Shown: in pieces, positions 20,523-30,370 of the stretch
Layout: every line of letters begins with the position of its first letter
Position numbering within the stretch: the first letter of the stretch is position 1
Source: Terriglobus roseus
GTDB taxonomy: Bacteria > Acidobacteriota > Terriglobia > Terriglobales > Acidobacteriaceae
Assembly (NCBI RefSeq): GCF_900105625.1
Contig: NZ_FNSD01000001.1
Coordinates: 2,914,001-2,978,000, forward strand
Reading direction: 5' to 3'
Length of the DNA: 64,000 nt
Position numbers and translations under genes: made by a program
Notes under the pieces: model-generated
What the model was told of the DNA's origin: nothing
The model's database searches: none
What the model saw: only the letters and a program-made list of their open reading frames with translations

Positions 20523-23500
20523 CAGGTAAGCGTGCCACTCCGCGCACCACTATCCGTGGGCGTAAAGGTGACGGATAACGCGCAGGTAACGCCTGCGGCC
20601 AGGCTATTGCCACAGGTGTTCGTCACCACGCTGAAGTCGCCGGTGATCGCCGAGGGCGACAACGCAGTGGCGGCTGTACCGGTATTTGTGATGGTGATGG
20701 TCTGCGGGGACGAAGTGCTGCCGACCCCCGTGGGCGCAAACAAAAGCGACGTAGCCGAGACGCTCACAGCCGCCGCACCATTTCCGTTGCCGGTGAGCAG
20801 GACCGTATGCGCCACACCGGCTCTATCCGTGACGGTCACGGCGCCGCTTCGTACCCCGGTTGTTATGGGGCCAAAGACCACCGTGAGTAAACAGGACTGG
20901 TTCGTGTTCAGCGCAACGCCGCAGGTGTTAGCCGTGATGCCGAAGTCGCCGGTCACCTGCTCCGTGCCAAGGTACGTATTGCCGCCAATGTTGGTGACAG
21001 TGATGATTTGCGATGCGGACGTGCCGTAGACGGGTGTCGTCGCGAAGGTCAGTGTCGCGGGCGACGCCGTCAGGCTGGGCGCTGCAGTCGCCGTGCCGGT
21101 CAACGTCACAACGTGTGTACCGTTCTCGTCACTGAAGCTCAGTGTCCCCGCGCGTGGGCCCGTCCCTGCCGGCGAGAACAGCAAGGTGACAACACAGTTG
21201 GAATTGGGCTGCAGGTAGGTGCTGCAGGTGTTGGTGTACACGCTGAAGTCCGAGCCACTGACCACGGGACTCGAGAGCACTGCGAGCGCTGTTCCGGAGT
21301 TTGTGATGGTCACAGAGGCGAGGCTGGTCCGTGTCGAGATCTCACCTACGCCAAACGACAACGTTGCGGGTACGAAGGTGATGACTGCCGTTCCCGTACC
21401 TGTGCCGAACAGCATTGCCGTGTGATTCGCCGTGCTGTCCGTCACGGTCAACGTGCCGCTCCGCGCGGTGTTGCCCGTAGGCTGAAAGTTCACCAGGAGC
21501 CTACATGTCCCGCCTGCCGCGAGTGTCGACGTGCAGGTGCTGCCCGCGATATTGAAGTCTGCCGTGACAGCAGGCGCGCTCAGCGTCGCGTCTCCTGTGC
21601 CGGTGTTCGAGACGGTAACCGCCATCGTCTGCGAGGTGCTGTTGACCGCTGTATCCGCGAAGGTGATGGTGGTGGGCGTCAGAAGAATATTCGGCACGCC
21701 CAGGCCTGTGCCGCTCAGGTCTACTGTGCTGCTGCCGCTACTTACGTTGCTGTCGATCTGCAGCGTACCGGTCGCTGCACCCGCCGCCAGCGGTGAGAAA
21801 GTGACGGCCAGACTGCAGGTAGCGCCAACCGTAAGCTCTGCGTTCGAACAGGTATCAGTCTCCGCGAATCCGGTGCCGGCGAGAATGGTGCCGACCGCCA
21901 GAACGGTGTTGCCCGTATTGGTCAACGTAATGGTCTGCGGCGTGCTCGTGCTGCCCAAATCCTGCGACCCAAAGTTGAGCCATGCTGGAACAAACGTCGC
22001 AACGGGTGCCAGCGTCTGCGCTGAAGACACAAGCCCGATCTGCCAGATGCCACGGCCATAAGTCGCTGCCCGCAACGCGCCCGCGCTGCTGCTGCCCGGT
22101 AGCGTAACGCCCGCAGTTGCCACCAGCGACATCACCGGTGCATTCGGCAGAGCAGTGCCCAGAACGCCCCAGCAACTGCCGGTACCGCTTGCAGGCACAC
22201 AGGTCGTAACGTCCGCCGCAACGTACACGCCGGTATCCATCGCAACGTAAACAGTCAGGGGATTGTTCGGGTCCACGACGACGCTGTTGGCAGGAGAGTT
22301 TGGCAGATTCGCGCTGATGTTCGACCACGTAGCGCCGCCATTCACGGAGCGATAGACATGCGCCACGCCGAAGCCCATGACGGTGGCATAGACGGTGTTG
22401 CCGGTGCCATCGCTGGGATCGACCGCGATCGAGGACACATCGAAGCCCGCTGCATTAAAGCGGTTGTATGGATCGTTGCTGACCGCGTTGTTCGTCAGGT
22501 CGGTCCATGCGGTCGTGGACGTGGCAACGTTGGCGGATGCCGTGCGGTAGAGGTGTCCTGCGAAGCTTGTCCCACCATCCGCACCGCCCGCAAGACCGGC
22601 ATACAGGACGGACGATCCGCTGCCCTGCGCTGCGCTGGTTGTGATGATGGGACCGCCCGCCGCGAGGGAACGGATGTATGCGTCGGACGGGTTACACGCG
22701 GTGCCGGGTGGACCTGCGAGAAAGGGGCTGATCGCGTTTGAGGTCGACCATGCATCCCCTCCAGCCACCGATCCCCGCCAGACGCGGCAGGTGCCGGTCA
22801 ACACGTTGGTGCCCTGCCCAGGATCCAGCAGCGCGGGCGGATCGGTCAGCGATTCATCGTCGCTGACCTGTGTCATGCCGACAGGTGCAGGTCCCGTAAA
22901 GTCAGCCGCAGTGCATGCTGCTCCGTTGTCACAGGCATGCAAGGCCACACCGCCGCCCGACTGCACCAGCCATTTGTTGCCACTGGATTGGTCAATGGCA
23001 ACGCTGCCGCTTTCGCCCGCGCCAAGCTGCGTCCACGGTGTGATTCCGTGAGCCTGCGCATCGGTTGTGCTGGCTGCACTGCCGTTCGCTCCCAGTGCTG
23101 CCAGCAGGATCTTCGCGTCGCTGGGATGTGCGGCTAGATGGACGACCTCGGCCAGCGATCCAAGCGATCCATTCAGGTTGGTAAAGTGCGTCGCATCGTC
23201 GACAGAGCAGACGCCGGCCTGCTGGTTCACGCCATCGGCAGACCGCCATAAACCACCATCGTTGCCAAAGTACATCGTCGGTGCGGCCGTGTTCGACAGG
23301 TTCACGCCCCATGCGATGGCGTGTTGAGCGGGCGCAACACCGGCAGGAGCAGCACAGCCGGTAGAGGTATTCGTCGTGTTGCGCAGGGCGCAGCCACCGG
23401 CCAGCGAGCAGCGGTACAGATCGCCCGCGCCGGCGAATAACAGAGTGTCGGTCGTGCTGAGCGCGGTCGCGGCGGGAACAGCAGCGAGCACAAAGTTGTA

Positions 23501-24853
23501 GTCGCCCTGCGCGATGTTGCCGAAGCCATCTTCCATGGGCGTTGTCGCGATCTGTGTTGCCCATCTGACGGTGGTCGATGCGCACGCTGTGCCGCTCTTC
23601 GCGCATGCATCCTGCCACAGACCGCGGTCCGCGTTCTCCGCATCGACGGTCATCGCAAACAGATCGCCGGAGGTCGGTTGAACTGCCAGCGCGCCACGGA
23701 AGATGGGGCAACTGGTCAGGCCGTAATCGCCCGGCCGTGTGGGGCAGTTCGTTGTGGATAGGCCCGCGCCCGGCTGATTCGCCATGCGGGTCCACGTCTG
23801 CCCGTCGGCCGATTCGTAGTAGCCGTGCGACCGGATCGCTGCGTAGAACGTCTTCCGGATCGGGTTCCAAACAACCGCCGTCGCCGCGTTGCCACGGAAG
23901 CTTGTATAGCTGGTGCTGCGGTTCTGGACGATTGTGCTGCCATCCATGATGGTCGCCAGCGTCCAGGAAGCACCCGCGTTGATGCTGTAGTACAGGCCTC
24001 GCACACCGGCGTTGCTGCCCTTCACAATGGCCGATTCTGCAGAGGAGGAGAGAGCGGCTACGGCCAGGCCGGGCGTGACGCTGCTCCACGCGAACCCTGC
24101 AAAGCCCTCGCCCACAAACGCGTTGGCACTGCCTCCCGTGATCAGTGACCATGTCGCTCCGTTGTCAGCGGATCGCAGGATGCCGCCGCCGTAGTAGCTG
24201 TCGGTCGCGTCGTTCGGATCGCCCGTCCCAGCCAGCACCACGCCGGCTCCGCCCGGCTGCACCGACAAGGCACCAATCGAGAGCGACGGCACGACGGCGC
24301 TGCCAGCGCCCGCGGAGAAGACCGGCAGCGTGTCCGTCAGCGGTTGGAAGGTCGGCTGCGCTCCGGCGGCATTGGCACTCTTCCACACGCCGCCGCCTGA
24401 TGTGCCAACGTAGACGGTGTTATTGGTCGCATCCTTCGGGTCGATGGCAATGCTGGTGACGCGGCCCGTAACCGGGCCGTAAGTTGTTGTCTGCACCTGC
24501 ACAGGTCCAACCGGCGACCATGCGGACGGCGAAGTCAGGGCGTTGGACAAAGCAGCGAGCGCCAGGTGCTGCACACGGGCCTGCGCGAGCGATGCTGCGG
24601 CGGAGGTGTCTTCCGCCTGCGGCTCGCCGCTCGCAACGGCAGCGCGAAGGCGGACCACTGGAGTGTCCGACGCGACGCGGCTTTGGACAAAGGCGCGTGC
24701 ACGACGGACGGCGACGGCAGCTTCGCCAGTGGACTGCGCAGGAGCACACAGGCAAAGCACATTGGCAAGCGCCAGGGCGAGCGCTGTCCAGCGCAGCGAT
24801 GAGGCATGGCGGCGCGAGCCTTGCTGCAGCTTCGATTCGGCTGTGCGGTGCAA
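20522..24853 (-). CDS. giant exported protein, N-terminal part: BNR/sortilin-like propeller plus choice-of-anchor D repeats (frameshifted)
   Basis: 1443 residues from a TTG at 24853 that has AAAGGA six bases upstream. A signal peptide follows a basic start (LALALANVLCLCAPAQS). Residues from about 115 to 930 form a photosystem-/sortilin-type beta-propeller, with repeats such as NTVYVGTSGGGVWKS, GILRSADNGATWS and VYRSVNGGATWSNIS. Five choice-of-anchor D modules then follow (each about 105 residues, pattern ...LxFxxxxVGxxSxxQxxTxTNxG...). The frame ends with TGA at 20522-20524 inside the fifth module. The intact protein would have about 2040 residues. The propeller suggests carbohydrate binding or glycosidase-like function, outside the cell or on its surface; no catalytic residues could be assigned. 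Confidence 0.85.
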   Translation of the reverse strand: MHRTAESKLQQGSRRHASSLRWTALALALANVLCLCAPAQSTGEAAVAVRRARAFVQSRVASDTPVVRLRAAVASGEPQAEDTSAAASLAQARVQHLALAALSNALTSPSAWSPVGPVQVQTTTYGPVTGRVTSIAIDPKDATNNTVYVGTSGGGVWKSANAAGAQPTFQPLTDTLPVFSAGAGSAVVPSLSIGALSVQPGGAGVVLAGTGDPNDATDSYYGGGILRSADNGATWSLITGGSANAFVGEGFAGFAWSSVTPGLAVAALSSSAESAIVKGSNAGVRGLYYSINAGASWTLATIMDGSTIVQNRSTSYTSFRGNAATAVVWNPIRKTFYAAIRSHGYYESADGQTWTRMANQPGAGLSTTNCPTRPGDYGLTSCPIFRGALAVQPTSGDLFAMTVDAENADRGLWQDACAKSGTACASTTVRWATQIATTPMEDGFGNIAQGDYNFVLAAVPAATALSTTDTLLFAGAGDLYRCSLAGGCALRNTTNTSTGCAAPAGVAPAQHAIAWGVNLSNTAAPTMYFGNDGGLWRSADGVNQQAGVCSVDDATHFTNLNGSLGSLAEVVHLAAHPSDAKILLAALGANGSAASTTDAQAHGITPWTQLGAGESGSVAIDQSSGNKWLVQSGGGVALHACDNGAACTAADFTGPAPVGMTQVSDDESLTDPPALLDPGQGTNVLTGTCRVWRGSVAGGDAWSTSNAISPFLAGPPGTACNPSDAYIRSLAAGGPIITTSAAQGSGSSVLYAGLAGGADGGTSFAGHLYRTASANVATSTTAWTDLTNNAVSNDPYNRFNAAGFDVSSIAVDPSDGTGNTVYATVMGFGVAHVYRSVNGGATWSNISANLPNSPANSVVVDPNNPLTVYVAMDTGVYVAADVTTCVPASGTGSCWGVLGTALPNAPVMSLVATAGVTLPGSSSAGALRAATYGRGIWQIGLVSSAQTLAPVATFVPAWLNFGSQDLGSTSTPQTITLTNTGNTVLAVGTILAGTGFAETDTCSNAELTVGATCSLAVTFSPLAAGAATGTLQIDSNVSSGSSTVDLSGTGLGVPNILLTPTTITFADTAVNSTSQTMAVTVSNTGTGDATLSAPAVTADFNIAGSTCTSTLAAGGTCRLLVNFQPTGNTARSGTLTVTDSTANHTAMLFGTGTGTAVITFVPATLSFGVGEISTRTSLASVTITNSGTALAVLSSPVVSGSDFSVYTNTCSTYLQPNSNCVVTLLFSPAGTGPRAGTLSFSDENGTHVVTLTGTATAAPSLTASPATLTFATTPVYGTSASQIITVTNIGGNTYLGTEQVTGDFGITANTCGVALNTNQSCLLTVVFGPITTGVRSGAVTVTDRAGVAHTVLLTGNGNGAAAVSVSATSLLFAPTGVGSTSSPQTITITNTGTAATALSPSAITGDFSVVTNTCGNSLAAGVTCALSVTFTPTDSGARSGTLT

Positions 24854-25086
24854 TCAGGATCCTTTGGCCGGCAATCGGTGCGCGCACGACCGCGGGCGCA
24901 ACCTCCGCACGGTGCATGCAAGGGGCCGCAACAAAGGGAATGCTGTGAGAAAACTCTCAGCGTTCTGCAGAGCCCGGGCGAATCGCCGTGTGCTGCAGAA
25001 TCGTGAAGGAAAGGTGGAACGGCGCTGCTCTAACAGGCAGCTCGTCTACGCGCGCAGAGCGGCTGAGCCTGCGAAAGTGGGCTGGA

Positions 25087-26493
25087 TTAGCAGCGCACAA
25101 TCTTTGGCGAAGCGATATGGCGTGTGGCGTTGCGCGAGTCTACCACCAGCTTTGCGTCGGCGACTATCCGCTCCATCTCATAACTGGAGTGATCGGTGGC
25201 AATCACCACGCAGTCGAACTCCGGCACACGCTCCAGCGGCGTGGACTCCATATTCAGGGCGTACTTCCGGCCGTGGCCGACCGTGGGGAAGAAGGGGTCG
25301 TTGTAGCTGACCTCGCAGCCCATGCTCTGCAACTGTTCGATCAGCACCAGCGCCGGCGACTCGCGCAGGTCATCCACGTCGGCCTTATACGCCACGCCCA
25401 GCACCAGTACCTTGGCGCCCTTCATCGCAATGCCGTGCTCGTTCAGTGCACGTGCTACCTGACGCATCACGAAGATCGGCATCTCTTCGTTGACCTCGCC
25501 AGCTAACTGGATGAAGCGAGTCGTGAAGCCGTACTCCTTGGCCTTCCACGTCAGGTAGAAGGGGTCCACCGGGATGCAGTGCCCGCCAATGCCGGGGCCG
25601 GGATAGAACGCCTGGAAGCCGAACGGCTTGGTCGCAGCCGCGTCGATCACCTCCCAGATGTCCACGCCCATCTTCATGCACAGCTGCTTCATCTCGTTCA
25701 CGAGGGCAATGTTCACGCTGCGGTAGATGTTCTCCAGCAGCTTCGTCATCTCGGCCGTAGCGGGCGAGCTGACGGGCACGGTGCGATGGAAGATGGCGCC
25801 ATAGAGCGCGCAGGCAGCCTCGGTCGCCGTGACATCCATGCCGCCCACAACCTTGGGGATCTCGCGGCGCGGCGTGATCATGTTGCCCGGATCTTCGCGC
25901 TCGGGCGAGAAGGCCACAAGGACGCCGTCGATCTGCTCCTTCGTCTCTTCCGGTGCAATCTGTACCTGCACGTCCCGCTTCGCTCCAGCCTCCATCAGGA
26001 TGCGGACGACGATCTCTTCCGTGGTGCCGGGGTAGGTGGTGCTCTCCAGGACAATCAACTGTCCGGCACGCACATACGGCGCAATCGCATGTACGGTCGC
26101 TTCGACGTAGCTCAGGTCCGGCGCGTGATGGTCCGTCAGCGGTGTTGGCACGCAGATCAGGACCGCGTCCATATCGGCAATTTGCGCGAAGTCCGTCGTG
26201 GCGGTAAAGCCCTTGGACTGTGCTGCAGCAATGTGATCCGGCTCAATCCGCCAGATGTAGCTCTCACCGCGGTTCAGCGTGTCGATCTTGGTGGTATCGA
26301 CGTCAAAGCCCGTGACGCGAAAGCCCTCGCTGGAGAACAGCAACGTCAGCGGCAGGCCCACGTACCCCAGGCCGATAATGCCCACACGAGCCTCACGCCG
26401 CGCAACGCGCTCACGCCATTCTGTCAGGGAGCGGACTGAGGTTCCGGCTTTCAAAATGCTTTCGGTAAGCGTTGCAGGTACGGCATTGGCCAA
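25087..26493 (-). CDS. nucleotide-sugar dehydrogenase, UDP-N-acetylglucosamine 6-dehydrogenase type (WbpA/TviB-like)
   Basis: 468 residues. It oxidises a UDP-hexose at C6 to the uronic acid using two NAD. The Rossmann motif GIIGLGYVGLPL is at about residues 38-49, and the catalytic Cys 306 lies in GIGGHCIPVDPFYL. ESTTYPGTTEE, FSPEREDPG and the C-terminal KADVDDLRESPAL are typical of the UDP-GlcNAc/ManNAc dehydrogenase branch rather than the UDP-glucose branch. This enzyme feeds surface polysaccharide synthesis, but no glycosyltransferase genes are adjacent. A 233-bp gap with no visible gene separates it from the giant protein's start. Confidence 0.92.
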   Translation of the reverse strand: MANAVPATLTESILKAGTSVRSLTEWRERVARREARVGIIGLGYVGLPLTLLFSSEGFRVTGFDVDTTKIDTLNRGESYIWRIEPDHIAAAQSKGFTATTDFAQIADMDAVLICVPTPLTDHHAPDLSYVEATVHAIAPYVRAGQLIVLESTTYPGTTEEIVVRILMEAGAKRDVQVQIAPEETKEQIDGVLVAFSPEREDPGNMITPRREIPKVVGGMDVTATEAACALYGAIFHRTVPVSSPATAEMTKLLENIYRSVNIALVNEMKQLCMKMGVDIWEVIDAAATKPFGFQAFYPGPGIGGHCIPVDPFYLTWKAKEYGFTTRFIQLAGEVNEEMPIFVMRQVARALNEHGIAMKGAKVLVLGVAYKADVDDLRESPALVLIEQLQSMGCEVSYNDPFFPTVGHGRKYALNMESTPLERVPEFDCVVIATDHSSYEMERIVADAKLVVDSRNATRHIASPKIVRC

Positions 26494-26728
26494 GGTCTTG
26501 CCTCTTCTATCTCAGGCAGATACGTCGTGCGGCACGCCTGCCGCGATGGTACGCCCCTGCGAAATGATGGTTCAGGAATTGGACGGCGGGGTTCCTGTGA
26601 AGTTCCAGGGAATAGGTCTGCCGGATTCTGCCATCGGAAGTTTCTCGTCGAAGGATGGACTGATTTTTATCCCGAGAGGGCGGGGATCCGGGGAATCTGA
26701 TAGGCACTGCGAAATCGTCACACTTCGT

Positions 26729-26762
26729 GCGGTACCCCACCCCTGCTTCGCAAGGATGGGGC
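26729..26762. repeat. 34-bp dispersed repeat, copy 1
   Basis: Reads on the minus strand as GCCCCATCCTTGCGAAGCAG followed by a G-rich end GGTGGGGTACCGC. It matches 30 of 34 bases with 31537-31570. It lies in the 286-bp gap upstream of the nucleotide-sugar dehydrogenase and just after the efflux-pump stop codon, so it may act as a transcription stop or be a mobile palindrome. Confidence 0.7.
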
Positions 26763-26779
26763 ATGCTTCTTTGTGTTCC

Positions 26780-28438
26780 CTAGTGCGCCATCGTCTCGGC
26801 GGACGCCGGTGCCGGCTTGGGTACCAGCCACACCAGCGGCACCATCACCGTCGTAAAGACGGCAAGGATTGCGATGATGTCCAGGTAGGCCAGCATCTGC
26901 GTCTGGCTGTGCAGCATGTTGTAGACGTTCCCCTGCGCCGCTGCAATCGCATCCGAATGATTCGCGACGGCCGCAGTTCCATGGTTCTGCAGATAACCTG
27001 CAATGCCGCTGATCCGGTCGTTGTATGCGGTGCTGCCTGCGCCCATGTGGATGGTCATATTCTGCTGGTGGGCCTGCGAGCGCCGCGCCAGCATGGTCGC
27101 CACGAACGCTGTGCCGACCGATCCGCCCACATTTCGGGCCAGGTTCGACAGGCCGCTGACGTCATTATTCTGAGACCGCGGCACACCGTTGTAGCTGATC
27201 GTGTTGATCGGGATAAAGAGGAATGCCAGCGACGCACCCTGCCATACGCGCAGCCACATCACCGTTTTAAAGGATGAGTTCAGCGCCAGCATCTGGTGCA
27301 TGGCGAAGAGCGAACTGGTCATCAGCAGGAAGCCGAACGAGATCATGACGCGCGGATCCACACGCGTAATCAGCAGGCCCACCACCGGCATCATGAACAT
27401 GATGATCACGCCACCGGGCGACATCACAAATCCGGCCAGCTCTGCTGTGTATCCCAGCAGCGTCTGCACAAACTGTGGGATCAGCACCGTCGACGAATAG
27501 AGTGAGAAACCCAGAACAAACAGCAGCGTAAACGCGATGGCGAAGGACGGCCGCTTGAACAGCGTCAGGTTCAGGATCGGTCGATTGCCCTTCCGCGCCT
27601 GGACCAGGGACCAGATAATCAGCGACACCAGCGAGACCACGCAGATGATGATGAAGGCCGTGATCACATGCGACCCGAACCAGTCATCCTCCTGCCCCTT
27701 GTCCAGCACGAACTCCAGCGATCCGAAGCCCAGCGCCAGCAGACCGAAGCCCACATAGTCCAGGTTCAGGCCCTTACGCTTGCTTTCGGCGACCTCGGCC
27801 ACGATGTGCGGCGGATCTTCCACCATGCGCGTCGTCAGGATCAGGGAGAGAATTGCGACCGGCACGTTGATGAAGAAGATCCATCGCCAGTCATAGTTAT
27901 CGGTAATCCAACCACCCAGCGTCGGTCCAATGGCAGGCGCTGCGACGACCGCCAGGCCGTACAGTGCAAAGGCCTGCCCGCGTTCCTTTGGTTCAAACGT
28001 ATCGGCAAGGATGGCCTGTTCGCTCGGTCCAAGACCACCACCGCCCGCACCCTGGATCAGGCGGAAGACGATCAGCATCGGCAGCGAGACGGCAAGACCG
28101 CACATCATCGACGAGATGCCGAAGATGACCACGCACATCATGTAGAACTTCTTGCGGCCGATGAAAGTCGTCAGGTATGCCGACGCAGGCAGGATGATCG
28201 CGTTCGCCACCAGGTAGCTTGTGATGACCCACGTCGCCTCGTCCTGCGAAGCGCCCAGGCCACCCGCGATGTGCGGCAGCGCGACGTTGGCAATGGAGGT
28301 ATCGAGAACCTCCATGAACGTGGCCAGTGTCACCGTCAAGGCAATCAGCCACTTGTTGTGCTTGGGTGCCCACGGCAGATGAGCCGCCGCCTGCACCTCG
28401 GCCGATTGGCCTGACTCTTCGATCGTTGCGGATGCCAT
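26780..28438 (-). CDS. DHA2-family MFS multidrug efflux transporter (EmrB-like)
   Basis: 552 residues with 14 predicted membrane segments, as usual for the DHA2 family. The start at 28438 has AAGGA at the right distance; a longer reading from 28507 has a low-complexity leader and was set aside. Motif C-type signatures are TFMEVLDTSIANVALPHIAG, FRLIQGAGGGGLGPSEQAIL and LGGWITDNYDWRWIFFINVP. It exports drugs or other hydrophobic compounds by proton antiport. The usual partner EmrA (membrane fusion protein) and a TetR/MarR regulator are not next to it. Confidence 0.92.
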   Translation of the reverse strand: MASATIEESGQSAEVQAAAHLPWAPKHNKWLIALTVTLATFMEVLDTSIANVALPHIAGGLGASQDEATWVITSYLVANAIILPASAYLTTFIGRKKFYMMCVVIFGISSMMCGLAVSLPMLIVFRLIQGAGGGGLGPSEQAILADTFEPKERGQAFALYGLAVVAAPAIGPTLGGWITDNYDWRWIFFINVPVAILSLILTTRMVEDPPHIVAEVAESKRKGLNLDYVGFGLLALGFGSLEFVLDKGQEDDWFGSHVITAFIIICVVSLVSLIIWSLVQARKGNRPILNLTLFKRPSFAIAFTLLFVLGFSLYSSTVLIPQFVQTLLGYTAELAGFVMSPGGVIIMFMMPVVGLLITRVDPRVMISFGFLLMTSSLFAMHQMLALNSSFKTVMWLRVWQGASLAFLFIPINTISYNGVPRSQNNDVSGLSNLARNVGGSVGTAFVATMLARRSQAHQQNMTIHMGAGSTAYNDRISGIAGYLQNHGTAAVANHSDAIAAAQGNVYNMLHSQTQMLAYLDIIAILAVFTTVMVPLVWLVPKPAPASAETMAH

Positions 28439-28556
28439 GTCCTTGTTTCGATTCGTCCGGAAAGTGCCGGGATGCAGTTTTGTTCGACCGGGTCGGAGCC
28501 GGCCCAAAGCGCAGATCCTACCTCGACAACCCGGTCATCCTGGTCGGAACGCCCGC

Positions 28557-28735
28557 TTCCCACAGATTTGTCATCCTGAGCGGAACGGAGCGCAGCGAAG
28601 TGGAGTCGAAGGACCTGCATTTCGTTCGGTGTGCCACAAAGGTGCGAGGTCTGCCGTGCACCTTGTGGGGCCGCAAACGGAATGCAGGTCCTTCGACTTC
28701 GCTGCGCTTCGCTCAGGAGGACAAAATCTGTGGGA
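28557..28735. repeat. REPIN-like palindromic repeat, copy B
   Basis: The 155-bp core 28569-28723 aligns with 16081-16236 at about 90 percent identity by eye and shows the same design: terminal inverted REP units facing each other and a central CCACAAAGGTG-type stem. Here the outer flanks (CCCACAGATTT and AAATCTGTGGG) extend the inverted repeat further. It occupies most of the 348-bp space upstream of the deoxyribonucleotidase gene. Confidence 0.9.
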
Positions 28736-28855
28736 TACGCGCTTCGCTCCGGATCCAGATTCTGAACGCGAGCAGAATCGCCACGTTGCGCTTAGGGAGC
28801 CGGACGGCGCGCCGCCCAGACCAGCCGCGCCTTGAAGTGCGCTACGCTGAGAACC

Positions 28856-29389
28856 ATGGCAAGAATTGCAGTCGATATGGATGAGGTCATGGCGGACACT
28901 GTGGCCGAACACAAACGCCGCTACAACGCCGACTTTGGCGCCGAACTCACCCACGAAGACCTGGACGGCAAGTGGCTCTGGCAATGTGTTCCGCCGGAGC
29001 ACCACGAGGCTCTTGGCAACTACCTGAACGAACCGGAATTTTTCGGCGCCCTGCCCGTTATGCCGGAGGCCCAGCGCGTTCTGGAGCGCCTAAGCCGCGA
29101 CCACGAGGTCTTTATCGCCTCCGCTGCCATGGAAGTCCCGGCCAGCTTCACCGCCAAGTACCAGTGGATGGAACAACACTTCCCCTTCATCCGGCCGTCA
29201 CACATGGTCTTCTGCGGCGATAAGTCCATCCTTGCCGCCGACTTCCTGATCGACGACAACCCAAGACAGCTGCGTCTCTTCCGTGGCCGCGGCCTGTTGT
29301 TCTCCGCACCGCACAATAAGTACGCGACGGAGTGGACCCGCGTGGACGACTGGCTGGCCGTGGAGAACTTCTTCTACAAGCAGAAATAG
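28856..29389 (+). CDS. 5'(3')-deoxyribonucleotidase-like HAD phosphatase
   Basis: 177 residues from ATG 28856. HAD motif I is VDMDEVMADT at residues 5-14, with two catalytic Asp residues. The cap then has GKWLWQCVPPEHHEAL; motif II is FIASAAMEVP, and later motifs appear as FCGDKSI and LIDDNPRQL. This matches the NT5C/YorS-type nucleotidases that dephosphorylate deoxynucleoside monophosphates. The eight extra upstream codons seem spurious because the family begins right at the motif. Confidence 0.85.
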   Translation: MARIAVDMDEVMADTVAEHKRRYNADFGAELTHEDLDGKWLWQCVPPEHHEALGNYLNEPEFFGALPVMPEAQRVLERLSRDHEVFIASAAMEVPASFTAKYQWMEQHFPFIRPSHMVFCGDKSILAADFLIDDNPRQLRLFRGRGLLFSAPHNKYATEWTRVDDWLAVENFFYKQK

Positions 29390-29483
29390 ACGCCAGGGCA
29401 GGGATGCCCGCATCTGGGTGTTCAACCGGCGTGGACAGCCGGACAAGGGGTGACCGGCCTGCGTACAGGGAGGTCGCGGCGCC

Positions 29484-30227
29484 CTACTCCTCGACGATGG
29501 AGGTCCTGCCCTCGAGCTCTTCTTCTTCGATGGGCAGACGTGTACCCCGCCGGCGGTCGAAGATCTTGCGGATAACCCAGATCGCAATGGCGGCCAGCAG
29601 CAGCCCCACCACGGTAAAGATCAGGTGCGTATGTCCGCGTAGACCGGCGGTCAATGTTCCCAGTGCACCGGGTCCGTACACATGTGTGATGACCGCGTAA
29701 ATGGTGAACTGCACCAGTTTGCCCAGCAGGATGGCGACCACAAAGGTCAGGGGCTTCATCTCGAAGACGCCCGCACAGAACTCGAACAGCTTGATGGGGG
29801 TTGGCGGCGGCCCCATGGCCGGGACGAAGATGGCCAGAAACTCCTGCCGTTCGAAGCGATCGCGCAGACGCTCGTAGCGCTCGCGGTTGATCTTGCCCAG
29901 CAGGAAGATTTCGCCGCCCAGGCGACCCACATAAAAGGGCACCAGGCTGCCAATTGCAGAGGCAACTGCCGCTACCACCGGGTAGATCAGGAAGCGGGAG
30001 GGATTGCTGTGGACTTCGGAGACAAGCAGCACCTGCCACGGCATGGGCAGAATTGCCGAGTCGAGCAGGGCGATGGCGGCAAGTCCCCAGATCCCGAAGC
30101 GCTGGAAGAAGTGGTTCAGATTCTCAGTGAAGTGTTTCAGAGCGCCGACGTGCTTGGCGCCATGCGCGGCGGCTGTTGTGGCGGCGTCAGTCTGCAGAAG
30201 TGCCGCAATGGCGTGCAAGTGGAGCAT
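29484..30227 (-). CDS. VTT (DedA/SNARE-associated) domain membrane protein
   Basis: 247 residues. The central VTT region shows LPMPWQVLLVSEVHSNP, IGSLVPFYVGRLGG and AMGPPPTPIKLFEFCAG, the last being the re-entrant loop motif. Related DedA-type proteins move lipid carriers or phospholipids across the membrane. The C-terminus is a basic then acidic tail (RKIFDRRRGTRLPIEEEELE). It is divergent from the TonB-like gene. Confidence 0.86.
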   Translation of the reverse strand: MLHLHAIAALLQTDAATTAAAHGAKHVGALKHFTENLNHFFQRFGIWGLAAIALLDSAILPMPWQVLLVSEVHSNPSRFLIYPVVAAVASAIGSLVPFYVGRLGGEIFLLGKINRERYERLRDRFERQEFLAIFVPAMGPPPTPIKLFEFCAGVFEMKPLTFVVAILLGKLVQFTIYAVITHVYGPGALGTLTAGLRGHTHLIFTVVGLLLAAIAIWVIRKIFDRRRGTRLPIEEEELEGRTSIVEE

Positions 30228-30370
30228 CTCCGGGCTATTCTACGCGCCGGAGCGGCACGGGTCTGCCTGCCGGGATGAGAGAATAGAGGTGCGCCACGGG
30301 CGACAAGCCGCGCCGTTCGAAACGAATTGGCCCCGGCAGTCGTCCTAACCCTGAAGAGACCGACACACGC

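Noticed and set aside
26507-26764. Minus-strand 85-codon frame beginning MPHPCEAGVGYRTKCDD
   Set aside because: Its start lies in the 34-bp dispersed repeat and the rest has no family features; it arises from the repeat.
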